A stretch of DNA of 64,000 nt from positions 1,302,001 to 1,366,000 of the forward strand of contig NZ_CP126084.1 in assembly GCF_030122845.1 (NCBI RefSeq). The letters run 5' to 3'. The DNA comes from Paenibacillus woosongensis. Lineage in GTDB: Bacteria > Bacillota > Bacilli > Paenibacillales > Paenibacillaceae. Under the pieces are notes generated by a model. It did not search any database. It was given only the letters and a program-made list of their open reading frames with translations, and was not told the origin of the DNA. How positions within the stretch are numbered: the first letter of the stretch is position 1; each line of letters begins with the position of its first letter. Positions 9,343 to 18,406 of the stretch are shown here, piece after piece. Made by a program: the position numbers and the translations under genes.

Positions 9343-9807
9343 TTGAACGTGACCGACTATTATGCCCAGCTCGGAGTTTCCCGGCAGGCAACGGCGGCAG
9401 AGATCAGGCAGGCATACCGCAAGCTGGCCAAGCAATATCATCCGGACGTCAATCCAGGCAACGCGGAGGCGGAAGCCAAGTTCAAGCTAATTGTCGAGGC
9501 TTACGAGACTTTGAGCGATGAACAGCTTCGCGCGGCATACGATGAGAAGCTGGCTAACCCGAACCAGGGTTCGGGGCAGAGAAGCGGCAGGCCGCAGCAA
9601 GGGCAAGGCAAGCAGCGGACGTCTGGCGCGGCGTCCGGGAAGATGGAGGCGGAGGGTTTTGACCCGGCCGCGATGCGCAAGCAATTCGAGCAGTTTTTTG
9701 GGATGTCGCCCAAGGGGCAGACGGATGCCCAGAGCAAGGAAGCCAGCGAGAAAAATCCGTTGGATACGACAGGAATCTTCAATCAATTTTTTGGCTATCG
9801 AAAATAA
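9343..9807 (+). CDS. J-domain co-chaperone (DnaJ-like)
   Basis: This 154-residue protein consists of an N-terminal J domain (residues 4-68) and a low-complexity Gln/Gly/Arg tail. The HPD tripeptide that triggers Hsp70 ATP hydrolysis is intact in [10 protein letters not shown]. The zinc-finger and peptide-binding domains of full DnaJ are missing. TTG at 9343 follows GGGGG by 6 bases; GTG at 9349 is an alternative. An Hsp70-like ATPase is encoded in the same operon at 15746, so this is probably its dedicated activator. The pair could fold, load or recycle injection-system parts; T6SS uses the AAA+ protein ClpV for recycling, and none is seen here. Confidence 0.85.
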   Translation: MNVTDYYAQLGVSRQATAAEIRQAYRKLAKQYHPDVNPGNAEAEAKFKLIVEAYETLSDEQLRAAYDEKLANPNQGSGQRSGRPQQGQGKQRTSGAASGKMEAEGFDPAAMRKQFEQFFGMSPKGQTDAQSKEASEKNPLDTTGIFNQFFGYRK

Positions 9808-9846
9808 CGCATTTAGCATACATACAACATTGACGGGGGGAGCGCT

Positions 9847-10386
9847 TTGAAGCCGGACAACCACAAATGGATTACACTCATCGATCTGCTGCTATACGTA
9901 ATATTAGCCGGTATGGTGCTGTATGCCCTGCTCCGTCCTTTGCATTATACATGGCAAATGTCCATCGTCGCGGGATCGGCTGTGATTGCCAGCGTAGTGA
10001 TTTGGACCGGAGGCCGTCCCCATGCCAAGCCGTCCTTGGCGAGGGAAGCGGTCACAAAGATCGTGCTGCTCGATGATGACGGAGAGCGCGTAAAAGAATG
10101 GTACGTCAAGGGAGAGACCTCGGTTCTCATCGGAAAAAATACGCAGAGCGGCGAGGTTGACATAGATTTGTCGGACAGCGAGTATGCGTCGCTCGTCAGT
10201 TCCGAGCATGCCGTCTTGAATCGCGTCGGCGACCAGTGGTTCATTGAGGATGCGGAATCCCACAGCGGGACAGGCATTCGCAAAGCGGGACGCAGCGATG
10301 CGAAGCGGCTGATTGTCGAAGAGCCGGTGGAAATCGGCCCGGGAGATCTAATTTTTATCGCCAATACACGGCTGTTGGTCAAATAA
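9847..10386 (+). CDS. Membrane-anchored FHA-domain protein
   Basis: This is a 179-residue protein with two N-terminal transmembrane helices (about residues 11-30 and 35-55) and a C-terminal FHA domain (about 90-175). The phosphothreonine-binding pattern is visible as LIGKN, then SSEHAVL (Ser-x-x-His) and a final SGTGI turn in place of the usual NGT. TTG at 9847 follows a GGGGGGAG site. It would hold a phosphorylated partner at the membrane, the role played by Fha1/TagH proteins in T6SS. It sits between the J protein and a second FHA gene, with the kinase at 2.7 kb and the phosphatase at 11 kb in the same locus. Confidence 0.8.
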   Translation: MKPDNHKWITLIDLLLYVILAGMVLYALLRPLHYTWQMSIVAGSAVIASVVIWTGGRPHAKPSLAREAVTKIVLLDDDGERVKEWYVKGETSVLIGKNTQSGEVDIDLSDSEYASLVSSEHAVLNRVGDQWFIEDAESHSGTGIRKAGRSDAKRLIVEEPVEIGPGDLIFIANTRLLVK

Positions 10387-10428
10387 CGGGGAAATACACT
10401 TACTTACATATGGGGGAATGAATCGAAG

Positions 10429-10947
10429 ATGAGCTTGACGAGATGCCTGAATGGACACATGTTCAGTACGCGGAAGCATGGCAACACTTGTCCATATTGC
10501 AACACGACGCTAGAGCAGCCTTCGCGGAACGAATCGCGCAGACCCCAGGTCGCGGAGGATATGGAAGAGAAGACGATGCCTTATCTGGGAGAGACAACAG
10601 GAATTCAGCCCGTAACCGGCTGGCTGGTCTGCGTCGAAGGCCCGCAAATGGGGCAGGATTACCGCATTCTGGCTGAGAAAAACTTTATCGGCCGTGCGGA
10701 GGAAATGCAAATCCGGATCATTGGGGATAACGCGGTATCCAGGCGCAATCATGCCGTCATCGTCTATGACCCGAAGAAGCGCAATTTCTATCTGCTTCCC
10801 GGTGATGCTTCGGGGCTGGCTTACCACAACAATGAAGCGGTATACACGCCGGTTGAGCTTAACGCCTATGATTTAATCCAGCTCGGCCGCAGCAAATTCG
10901 TATTCGTGCCTTTATGCGGTCCACATTTCGAGTGGGATAACAGTTAA
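10429..10947 (+). CDS. Zinc-ribbon plus FHA-domain protein
   Basis: This 172-residue protein opens with a short zinc-ribbon-like segment (Cys and His in TRCLNGHMF, then CPYC), and its FHA domain spans about residues 60-165. Binding motifs are FIGRAEEM, SRRNHAVI (Ser-x-x-Asn/His) and the later NNEAV loop. A GGGGGAATG site precedes the ATG. It is soluble, so it may carry the phospho-signal from kinase to the cytosolic apparatus while the previous gene product works at the membrane. The partner is unknown. Confidence 0.8.
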   Translation: MSLTRCLNGHMFSTRKHGNTCPYCNTTLEQPSRNESRRPQVAEDMEEKTMPYLGETTGIQPVTGWLVCVEGPQMGQDYRILAEKNFIGRAEEMQIRIIGDNAVSRRNHAVIVYDPKKRNFYLLPGDASGLAYHNNEAVYTPVELNAYDLIQLGRSKFVFVPLCGPHFEWDNS

Positions 10948-10958
10948 TCAAAGAACGG

Positions 10959-11852
10959 ATGGTCATGATGGAGGATTGGAGTTTTATCGAATCATACGGA
11001 ATCGTTGCGGCTGCGCTGATCGTAGTCGCCGTGCTGCTTGTGCTGCGGCAGAAGCTGCGGACGAGCCCTGTGTCGGAAATTCCCGGCGAAGATACCGAAC
11101 CCATGTATATTCCAGACATCATTGAAACGGTCAAAATCGGGAATGCCCAGACGATCGGCAAGCGGGACGAGCAGGACGACTACTTCTCAAGCTCGACGAC
11201 GCGCATCGGAACGATGGCGGCGATCGCCGACGGCATAAGCGGATTGTCGTATGGGCGAATGGCCAGCACGCTGGCCGTCACGATGTTCTCAAGGGAGTAT
11301 TTGAAGGTGGATGATCCGGCGGATATTCCCGAGTATTTTCACAAAGCGGCTCTGATCAGCAACCGGGCAATCATGGAGCAGCTGGGCGGAGCGACCGGGG
11401 GAACCACGCTCGTCGTCGGAATTGTGTCTGGAGGATTATTGCATTGGGGAGCGGTTGGGGATAGCATGCTCATTCTGTTCCGAGACGGCGAATTCATGCC
11501 GATCAACTCCAAGCACACGCTGGAATCGGTGCTCGAAGCCAGGTATTTGGCAGGTGAAATCAGTAAAGAAGAAGCGAAGGAGAATCCGAACCGCAACCAG
11601 CTGATCAATTATTTGGGTTATGGCGGCTTCCAAAGCATGGAGGTCGGCGAACCGGTGCCCCTGCAGGCGAATGACACGATCATTCTGTGCAGCGACGGGG
11701 TATACGATGCGCTTACCGAGGTGGAGATGGAGCAGATTCTGATGCAGGGCCTGCACCCGCAGGATGCCGCGGAGGAAATGATCAGCCTCATCGAGCGCAA
11801 GAAATACAAGCATCAGGACAACGCTACGGTCATTATTTTGCAAGTGATCTAA
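10959..11852 (+). CDS. PP2C-family Ser/Thr phosphatase with membrane anchor
   Basis: This is a 297-residue protein with an N-terminal helix (about residues 9-28) and a PP2C catalytic domain (about 55-295). The metal-binding acids are present: KRDEQDDYF, IADGIS, CSDGVYDA and the final DNATVI. It should remove phosphate from threonines set by the kinase at 2.7 kb, like PppA/PrpC. The ATG at 10959 has a poor binding site; ATG at 10965 or 10968 is equally possible. It follows the FHA gene by 11 bases, so the two are co-transcribed. Confidence 0.88.
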   Translation: MVMMEDWSFIESYGIVAAALIVVAVLLVLRQKLRTSPVSEIPGEDTEPMYIPDIIETVKIGNAQTIGKRDEQDDYFSSSTTRIGTMAAIADGISGLSYGRMASTLAVTMFSREYLKVDDPADIPEYFHKAALISNRAIMEQLGGATGGTTLVVGIVSGGLLHWGAVGDSMLILFRDGEFMPINSKHTLESVLEARYLAGEISKEEAKENPNRNQLINYLGYGGFQSMEVGEPVPLQANDTIILCSDGVYDALTEVEMEQILMQGLHPQDAAEEMISLIERKKYKHQDNATVIILQVI

Positions 11853-11897
11853 TCACATCATTATTCTCGCAGCAGGACGGGGGAAACGGAGGGACAC

Positions 11898-13742
11898 ATG
11901 AGAAAGGAGAACAGCGATTTCAAGACCGCATTTGTCTCGGAAGCGGGTTCGTTTATCGACAACAGAGATTATTTTGCCTTCGTGGAGCTCGAGGACATGG
12001 CTTGCTACGTAATTGCGGATGGCCTCGATACGGATCGAGAGGTGCATAGCGCGAAAATGGCGGTCAGCGTCATCCTGGAGAACTTTATGGCGAAGCCTTC
12101 CTTATCGCGCAGGAAGATCCAGCAGGATCTGGAGGCGGCCCATGAGTGGCTGAAGTTCGAGAGCCGCAGAGTCCGGCTTAAGGCGAGCGTGCTCGTCGTC
12201 GTGACCAATTATACCAAAATGGTGTGGGCGAGCTGCGGCAATGCGCGGTTGTATCATTTTCGCGGCGGGCGGCTCAATTTGCGTTCGAAGGACCAGAGCC
12301 TGGCGCAGCTTCTTCTCGAGGACGGAAGAGTGTCCGAGGACAGGCTGTCCAGCCATGAGGAACGCGGAAACCTGTTGAATTACATGGGGCGGCCGGACCG
12401 GTTCGAGCCCTTTATTTCGGAGAAAACCCCGCTTTCCGACGGGGATGTGCTTCTGCTGTGCACGCCGGGAATTTGGGAAGAGGTCGAGCTGCCGGAAATG
12501 CTCGATGCACTAGCGGAATCGAGTGATCCCGACAGCTTGACGGATACGCTGGAGGACATCGTCCTCAGCAAGCAGCGGCAGACGGTGAACAATTACACGG
12601 CTGCTGCAATTTATGCGAATAAGACGTTTGCGGAGAAGCCAAAGAACCGCAAGAAATGGATCATGCGCATCGGAATCATGCTGCTTACCTTGGCGATTGC
12701 CGGGGGCGGCATCTGGTACGCGAAGTACAGGCAGGCGGTCAAGCTGGCCGAGACGGTCGCCGTGATGACGGAATTCGAGCAGGAAGGCGACGAATACGCA
12801 TCCGCCGGAGATTATCCGAAGGCACTCAAGGCTTACAGCGAAGCTAAGAACGCAGCCAGCAAGCTGAAGGACAAGCTGCATTTTCAGCTGCTGCGCAACA
12901 AGCAGCGCGTGGCCCAGGCGGTGACGGATGGCGACGAATACGTCAAGGACGGCAGCTTCGATATGGCGGTGGACAGCTATACGAAGGCGATTGGCGAGGC
13001 GGATAAATATAAGCCGTTCAAGGTGGAGGATATCGAGGCTCGGATCGAGCGCAGCGAAGCGGTCGCGAAGCTGACGGAAGTAATGAAGGAAGGCGATATC
13101 CACTTCCAGAATCAGGACTACAACAGCGCGCTGGAGCTATATAGAAAGGCGTACCGGGCAGCGATTGAAGCCAATTATCCGGGCGGCCAGAAGCAGCTGG
13201 AGACGAAGATGGAAGAGGCCGAGGGCAAGATCAACCACATTTACCGGGAGACGAAGACGCTTCAGGCTGACAATTTGGAGAAGAAGGGCGACCGCGCGCT
13301 AGCCGCGCTGGATTATAACGCCGCGATTGAGGCTTATACGCTGGCCCAGGAAATGTACCAGGAAATCGACAAGCTCGAGCGGGTGCTGGCGATGGAGCGG
13401 AAGATCGCCAAAGCCGATGAGAAGCGCAATCCGATCGTGCCGGCATCCGGGCAGAATGCGGATTCTGGTGCGGGACTGTCCGGCAACCTCGGGGGGAACG
13501 GAGCGAACGGGGCGGCGGCATGGAATGGGGCTGCCGGGACAACTGCAGGCGGAGGCGGAGCTGCCAGCCATAACGGCAGCAGCAGCCAGGCACCCGCGGC
13601 AAATTCGCAGGGCCAGGCGCAAAGCTCGAATAGCCAGGGGACGGGTTCATCCTCTGGTTCGGAGCAGGCGGAAGCGGGCAGCAGCACGACAAATGGCATT
13701 CAGGATACATCGGCGGCGCCGGGCGGAGGTGGAGAATCATGA
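11898..13742 (+). CDS. Degenerate PP2C / transmembrane / TPR-like protein
   Basis: This 614-residue protein has three parts. Residues 1-240 follow the PP2C fold (IADGLD retained), but the Ser-Asp-Gly metal site is CTPG and the terminal Asp-Asn is NNYT. Two of the metal acids are therefore gone and it is probably a pseudophosphatase that binds rather than cleaves. A transmembrane helix lies near 253-272. The outer or distal part has repeated helical pairs (GDEYASAGDYPKALKAYSEA and similar units, TPR-like), then a Ser/Gly/Ala/Asn-rich tail. A GGAGG site precedes the ATG. It overlaps the next gene by four bases. It could link the phospho-switch to the envelope; substrate and partner are unknown. 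Confidence 0.72.
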   Translation: MRKENSDFKTAFVSEAGSFIDNRDYFAFVELEDMACYVIADGLDTDREVHSAKMAVSVILENFMAKPSLSRRKIQQDLEAAHEWLKFESRRVRLKASVLVVVTNYTKMVWASCGNARLYHFRGGRLNLRSKDQSLAQLLLEDGRVSEDRLSSHEERGNLLNYMGRPDRFEPFISEKTPLSDGDVLLLCTPGIWEEVELPEMLDALAESSDPDSLTDTLEDIVLSKQRQTVNNYTAAAIYANKTFAEKPKNRKKWIMRIGIMLLTLAIAGGGIWYAKYRQAVKLAETVAVMTEFEQEGDEYASAGDYPKALKAYSEAKNAASKLKDKLHFQLLRNKQRVAQAVTDGDEYVKDGSFDMAVDSYTKAIGEADKYKPFKVEDIEARIERSEAVAKLTEVMKEGDIHFQNQDYNSALELYRKAYRAAIEANYPGGQKQLETKMEEAEGKINHIYRETKTLQADNLEKKGDRALAALDYNAAIEAYTLAQEMYQEIDKLERVLAMERKIAKADEKRNPIVPASGQNADSGAGLSGNLGGNGANGAAAWNGAAGTTAGGGGAASHNGSSSQAPAANSQGQAQSSNSQGTGSSSGSEQAEAGSSTTNGIQDTSAAPGGGGES

Positions 13743-15025
13743 AGGACATTGTGATGGATCGGCTGAGCAAAATGGAGGATTTGCAGCAGCGCGGCATGCT
13801 GCGCAATTTGATGAGCAGCGTGTTCCTCGGTGTAGTCGAATACCAGGAGGAGCTCAATCGCCAGATCGAGCGGCGGGTATTTGAGGAGGTCGGCAACCAG
13901 GACAGCAAATACGATATTTATGCGGCGATGTGCCGCCGGGAGGAATGGGATCCGCTGCACGAGTATTTGTTCCCGATGATTCCGGAGGATACGGGGCCGC
14001 GCAGCATTGATTTGCAGAGCTTGGTGGCCCGGTTGAAAGAGGGGGAGGAGCTGCCGCTGTTCTCTTTTTTTCTGGAGTGCCCATATCCTGTCATCCAGGA
14101 GCTGCTCTACAGCGACCGGACGTTCCGGGGAGAGCTGGTGACGAGCGGAGGCCGCCATGCCATTCAAATCAGGCTGGAGCGGAATATGACATACATACGT
14201 GAAATTGAAAAGCTGTACCATGTGTTTCTGAGCAATGGCCTTCCTTGGCGAACCATCAATCACCCTTATGCCTACAAGTTCGTGAACGCCGTTCTGGTCG
14301 GGGGCGAGCTGCAGCTGGGGGAAGAAGAGGAAGTTCAGGAAATTACGGTACATCTGGAGGAATACGAGGAATACAAAAGAACGGATCTGGTGCCGCTCTG
14401 GAACATTCAGCGCCTGGAGCTGAAGACGGGGGGCTTCCCGGTTCCCGCGGCCGACCGCGTGAATTTCGAGCATGCGCTGCCGCTGCGGAGCAGCGGGCTG
14501 CAGCATGGCTATCTGGTCGATATCAACGATGACAGCATCCGGTATATCAAGCGTTCCCCGGAGGAGCTGACTGTCGTATCGACGCGCGACAAGTCTGACG
14601 CCTGGCAGGTGCTGAAGGTGGTTGAACCGGTCGGCACGAGTATGAGCAAGCTGAGCTACGCCTTGATGTCGAACCGGCAGCGGGATGATTTCATCAGCAA
14701 CTATGGCCGCAGACAGGGACAGGTTGTGCGTTCGAAGGGCGAGATCGTGCGGATCATTCATTCTTTTGCCGTGTCGGAATGGCTGGAGCTGGTGGATGTG
14801 GAGATTCGTCCGCCATCCGCGCGCCCTGCGCTGACCTATGAGCTGAACCGCTTCATTACCGACGAAGTGCGGGTGGATAACGGAAAATGGCGGATGTGCC
14901 TGAAGTTCAACTACCGGGAATCCGGCAGGGAGCTGGGTTATTTGGCGGAGGATATGATGAGCTTCCTGGTGTCCGAAGTGCAGATGTCGTTCCCGGAATA
15001 TCGCTGCGAAGGAGAATGGGCGTGA
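13739..15025 (+). CDS. Baseplate-like protein (TssF-position candidate)
   Basis: This 428-residue acidic soluble protein starts inside the end of the previous gene (ATGA overlap). It has no motif that I can assign with certainty. Similar Firmicutes proteins carry the meaningless label normocyte-binding protein. Its position, followed by another structural-looking gene with a GTGA overlap, recalls the translationally coupled tssF-tssG pair, and both products are rich in Glu, Arg and aromatic residues, like wedge proteins. A final region (about 300-428) repeats a beta-hairpin pattern. Function as a baseplate wedge is inferred from position and coupling only. Confidence 0.5.
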   Translation: MKDIVMDRLSKMEDLQQRGMLRNLMSSVFLGVVEYQEELNRQIERRVFEEVGNQDSKYDIYAAMCRREEWDPLHEYLFPMIPEDTGPRSIDLQSLVARLKEGEELPLFSFFLECPYPVIQELLYSDRTFRGELVTSGGRHAIQIRLERNMTYIREIEKLYHVFLSNGLPWRTINHPYAYKFVNAVLVGGELQLGEEEEVQEITVHLEEYEEYKRTDLVPLWNIQRLELKTGGFPVPAADRVNFEHALPLRSSGLQHGYLVDINDDSIRYIKRSPEELTVVSTRDKSDAWQVLKVVEPVGTSMSKLSYALMSNRQRDDFISNYGRRQGQVVRSKGEIVRIIHSFAVSEWLELVDVEIRPPSARPALTYELNRFITDEVRVDNGKWRMCLKFNYRESGRELGYLAEDMMSFLVSEVQMSFPEYRCEGEWA

Positions 15026-15714
15026 ATTACATATGGGATTTGCTCGTTCAGGCGAAGGAAGCCGGCATTCAAAAACGGGATATTACTTTCCTTCCGGCCA
15101 AGGTGTACTCGCCTTACATGGAGCTTAGCCTGGAGGAACTGAATGCTGCAGCGGGCGACCATATCGAGGTCGAGGTCAATCCGTTCTACCGCTTCTATGA
15201 CGTGTTCCGCGATCTGCTCGACATCAACCTGACAGAGGACGAGGAATTCCGCCACACGCTGTTTGATATTCTGATTCATTTCCTGGCGGAGCTGGACTTC
15301 ATGCAGGGGATGAACAAGCGGGAATATCATATCCGTTTCGTGCTGCGGGACCTGGAGGCCGGGGCGTTCGGCGAGCGGGTGAAGGAGCGGATCGGCCTGT
15401 TCGAGCGGGATGAGCGGGAGTGGATCGCCTGCGCGATCCTCCGCATGTACGACACAGGCGAGACGCTGAACCTGCTGCGGAGCACGGTGAGCCGGATTTT
15501 CCGCCGCTCGACGATTTACGTCAACAGCGAGGAGAAGGACGAGATGCTGTTCTACATCGGCCAGAAGAAGACGGAGCTCGCCGGCCGGAAGCTGGAGCTG
15601 CTGATGGAGCTGTTCCTCCCGGTGCGCTACCGCACCGAGGTGTATTGGGATTGCCATGTGGGGATTATCGATGCCGAGGATACTATGATCCAGGACCGAA
15701 TCGCCCTCTATTAA
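15022..15714 (+). CDS. Baseplate-like protein (TssG-position candidate)
   Basis: The start was set at GTG 15022, giving 230 residues. GAAGGAG at 15008-15014 is 7 bases upstream and the GTG overlaps the previous stop as GTGA; ATG 15016 is too close to that site. The protein is acidic and helical, with a central EEFRHTLFDILIHFLAELDF stretch and a basic C-terminal half. I recognise no enzyme motif. Tight coupling to the preceding gene suggests the two products bind each other in fixed ratio. A wedge role is an inference. Confidence 0.5.
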   Translation: MNYIWDLLVQAKEAGIQKRDITFLPAKVYSPYMELSLEELNAAAGDHIEVEVNPFYRFYDVFRDLLDINLTEDEEFRHTLFDILIHFLAELDFMQGMNKREYHIRFVLRDLEAGAFGERVKERIGLFERDEREWIACAILRMYDTGETLNLLRSTVSRIFRRSTIYVNSEEKDEMLFYIGQKKTELAGRKLELLMELFLPVRYRTEVYWDCHVGIIDAEDTMIQDRIALY

Positions 15715-15745
15715 TGTTCCATTTTGGAGGAGGAATTGATCAAGC

Positions 15746-18394
15746 ATGAAGGGTTATAAACTGTACACAGATTCCACCAGCCAACAGCGGGTGCGCGGGA
15801 AGGTTCGCTATACGCACGATGAGTTGATGGAGATGACCACCTTCCAGCTGCGCAATATTTGCTACCGGGAACGGCTCGTGGAAGGGCTCAGCCATCGGCT
15901 TGACCGGGAGGAGATGATCCGCGTCATTTTGAAGTTTCTGGGCGCGGACGAAGAGATGTTCATTGGCCCGTACTGCGAAGGCGGCTTCGAGCGCGTGAAG
16001 ACGGTGATGCGCAAATATATGCAGGCCTCGCTGCAAGGGGACGGGGGCATCAGCGTTCCGGCCCGCATCGTGATTTACCCGGAAATCGCCATCGATAAGA
16101 GCGACGGATATAAAGTAAAGGCTCCCGCAATGTTCGCGGAGTCCAATGTGCTGCTCGTCAACGACCGGATGGAGCTTTGCGGCATTCTTAATTTGCGCAA
16201 GGAGGAGGGCGAGGCGGGCAGCTTTTATTTGGCGGCGGACAGCAGTATGGAATGGCAGCGGACGTCCAATCGCCAGTACAGCCTGCTGTTCCTGCGCAAG
16301 CGTGATTCGGAATACATATACAAGGCATATTATCAGAGCCAGGCGCTTCCGCCGATTCAAATCCAATATTATAAAATTCCGCTGGCCGATCTGGACATCC
16401 GGGAGCTGCAGGCAACGGATGCCGTGCTGGCGATCGATTTCGGGACTTCCAATACGACGGCCGGCGCTTTTTTGTACAACGGATATGCGCAGTCGCCAAG
16501 CAGTCTCGACGTATTGAACGGCCATATTCGTTCCAATGAGGTGAACTTCGTCAAGTTCCCTGATCCGACGTACCGGAGGCTGGAATGGAGCGAGGCGCTG
16601 CCTACTGCGGTAAGTGTAGCGGATTGCTCGGACCCGGCTGCGGTGAAATACCAGTTCGGCCATGAGGCGCTGCTGAATATCCGCCGCAGCAGCTATAGCA
16701 GCCGTGCTTCGGTCTTTCAGGGGCTAAAGCGTTGGGTGAACAACTACGACAAGCCGATCGAGGTTATGGACAGTGAGGGAAACACGGCGACCGTGCTGCG
16801 TCAGGATATTATCCAGGCGTATCTGAAACACGTCATCCAGATGGCAGAGCATCAATTCAAATGCAAGTTCAAAAATTTGCATTTCACCAGCCCCGTCAAA
16901 ATGAAAGCGCCGTTTCTCCAGATGTTCTCCGCCATTCTGCCGGATTACCGGATTGAGAAGGAGGAGGCGCTGGACGAGGGGATGGCCGTGCTGTACAACA
17001 CGATCGCCGATGGCCTGGAGCGGAATCTGTTCATCGAGGGCGAGGAATATAAAGCGCTTGTCATCGACTGCGGGGGCGGGACAACGGATCTGTCCTCCTG
17101 CCGGTTCCGGGTCGAGGACGGGCATATGTCCTATCGCATCGCGATGGATGCGACGTATGAGAACGGGGATACGCATTTCGGCGGCAACAATATCACCTAT
17201 CGGATTATGCAGTTCATGAAAATCGTCTTCGCCGATTATTACACAGGCGGCCGGCGCCGGGTGACGGACATCGATGATTTGATCGACATTCCGGCGAACG
17301 ACCTGTTCCGCGAGGTGGATGCGAACGGCGTGGAGGCGGTGTATGCCGAGCTGGAGCGCCGTTACCAGGAGGCGGAGGCGGTGATTCCGACAGCCTACGC
17401 CATGTATGAGAACCGCTCGCGGGACGAGTATTACCGGGTGCGCGGCAATTTCTATTTCCTGTGGGAAATTGCCGAGGAAATGAAGCAGCAGTTTTTCCGC
17501 AAAACCGGAATTCTGCGCAACCGCTTCGACGCGGAAGCGGACGGCAGCCGGGACAATGATTTGCAGATTACGACGATGGAGCGCTGGTTCCTGTCCGTAT
17601 CGCGCGGCGGCGAGCTGAAGGACGAGTATGAAATTCCGGATGTCGTGTTCAACATCAAGGAAATTACCCAACTGATCAAAGGCGACATTTACGAGGTGCT
17701 GCGCAAGTTTCTGGATGGCTTCTATCAGGATGGCGTGCTGGGCGAGTACTCGATCATCAAGCTGACGGGACAATCGTGCCGGATCGAGGTGTTCCGCGAG
17801 GCGCTGAAGGAGTTCGTCCCGGGACGGAGCATCGAGTTCCGGCAAAAGCCGGCCGAGGGCCGGGTGCCCGAGCTGAAGCTGGCCTGCCTGCGCGGAGCGA
17901 TCCGCTATTTGAACGCGCGGAAGGCTGGCGTCATCGAGACGAGCATTACGAACCATGCCGCTGTCATCCCGTACTCGGTTAGCGCATACACCCATGATCG
18001 CCGCGAGCTGGAGCTGATCTCCAGCCTGGAGCGGACGAACCGGGTGCTGGGCTTCATTTCACGGCCGTACCATACGCAGGAGATCGAGTTCCTGCTGCGG
18101 GGAGCGGACGGCGGACTGCGTCACAGCTATGTGTACCATAACCGGATCAAGGACTATCAGTCCGTGAAATACGAGGATATCCAGGCGGTCTATGGGGATA
18201 AAATTCCGCAGGACGATACGGACTCCATCGTGAACGGGGAGACGAAGTATTTTGTCTTCGCGGACGACAACCACTGGGGCTTCTACGTGCTGCCGATCGC
18301 CCGTCAGAACGAGGGACTGCTGCTTGGCCGCAAGGAGCTGTTCCCGTTCGAGAGCGACCGGTCGGAGCTGGACTTTTTTGACGGGACGAAGTAG
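15746..18394 (+). CDS. Hsp70/DnaK-like ATPase with long N-terminal extension
   Basis: This 882-residue protein has a novel N-terminal part (about 1-220) and then an actin/Hsp70 ATPase fold. The phosphate 1 loop is AIDFGTSNTTAG (near 229), phosphate 2 is VIDCGGGTTDLSS (near 438), and the adenosine loop is KLTGQSCRIEVFREAL (near 672). A Tyr/Arg-rich C-terminal part replaces the usual substrate-binding domain and lid. It is therefore not housekeeping DnaK. GGAGGAGG precedes the ATG by a normal distance. The J-domain gene at 9343 is in the same operon, giving a matched chaperone pair. A role in assembly, effector loading or sheath recycling is possible but unproved. Confidence 0.85.
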   Translation: MKGYKLYTDSTSQQRVRGKVRYTHDELMEMTTFQLRNICYRERLVEGLSHRLDREEMIRVILKFLGADEEMFIGPYCEGGFERVKTVMRKYMQASLQGDGGISVPARIVIYPEIAIDKSDGYKVKAPAMFAESNVLLVNDRMELCGILNLRKEEGEAGSFYLAADSSMEWQRTSNRQYSLLFLRKRDSEYIYKAYYQSQALPPIQIQYYKIPLADLDIRELQATDAVLAIDFGTSNTTAGAFLYNGYAQSPSSLDVLNGHIRSNEVNFVKFPDPTYRRLEWSEALPTAVSVADCSDPAAVKYQFGHEALLNIRRSSYSSRASVFQGLKRWVNNYDKPIEVMDSEGNTATVLRQDIIQAYLKHVIQMAEHQFKCKFKNLHFTSPVKMKAPFLQMFSAILPDYRIEKEEALDEGMAVLYNTIADGLERNLFIEGEEYKALVIDCGGGTTDLSSCRFRVEDGHMSYRIAMDATYENGDTHFGGNNITYRIMQFMKIVFADYYTGGRRRVTDIDDLIDIPANDLFREVDANGVEAVYAELERRYQEAEAVIPTAYAMYENRSRDEYYRVRGNFYFLWEIAEEMKQQFFRKTGILRNRFDAEADGSRDNDLQITTMERWFLSVSRGGELKDEYEIPDVVFNIKEITQLIKGDIYEVLRKFLDGFYQDGVLGEYSIIKLTGQSCRIEVFREALKEFVPGRSIEFRQKPAEGRVPELKLACLRGAIRYLNARKAGVIETSITNHAAVIPYSVSAYTHDRRELELISSLERTNRVLGFISRPYHTQEIEFLLRGADGGLRHSYVYHNRIKDYQSVKYEDIQAVYGDKIPQDDTDSIVNGETKYFVFADDNHWGFYVLPIARQNEGLLLGRKELFPFESDRSELDFFDGTK

Positions 18395-18406
18395 GGGGAT
18401 GGGGAA

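Noticed and set aside
13700..14761. 353-codon open frame on the minus strand opposite the baseplate-like gene
   Set aside because: It is an antisense shadow of high-GC codons; the plus-strand gene is coupled at both ends to its neighbours.
16724..17995. 423-codon open frame on the minus strand opposite the Hsp70-like gene
   Set aside because: It mirrors a GC-rich coding frame, has no binding site and its translation lacks any protein pattern; the plus-strand product has clear ATPase motifs.
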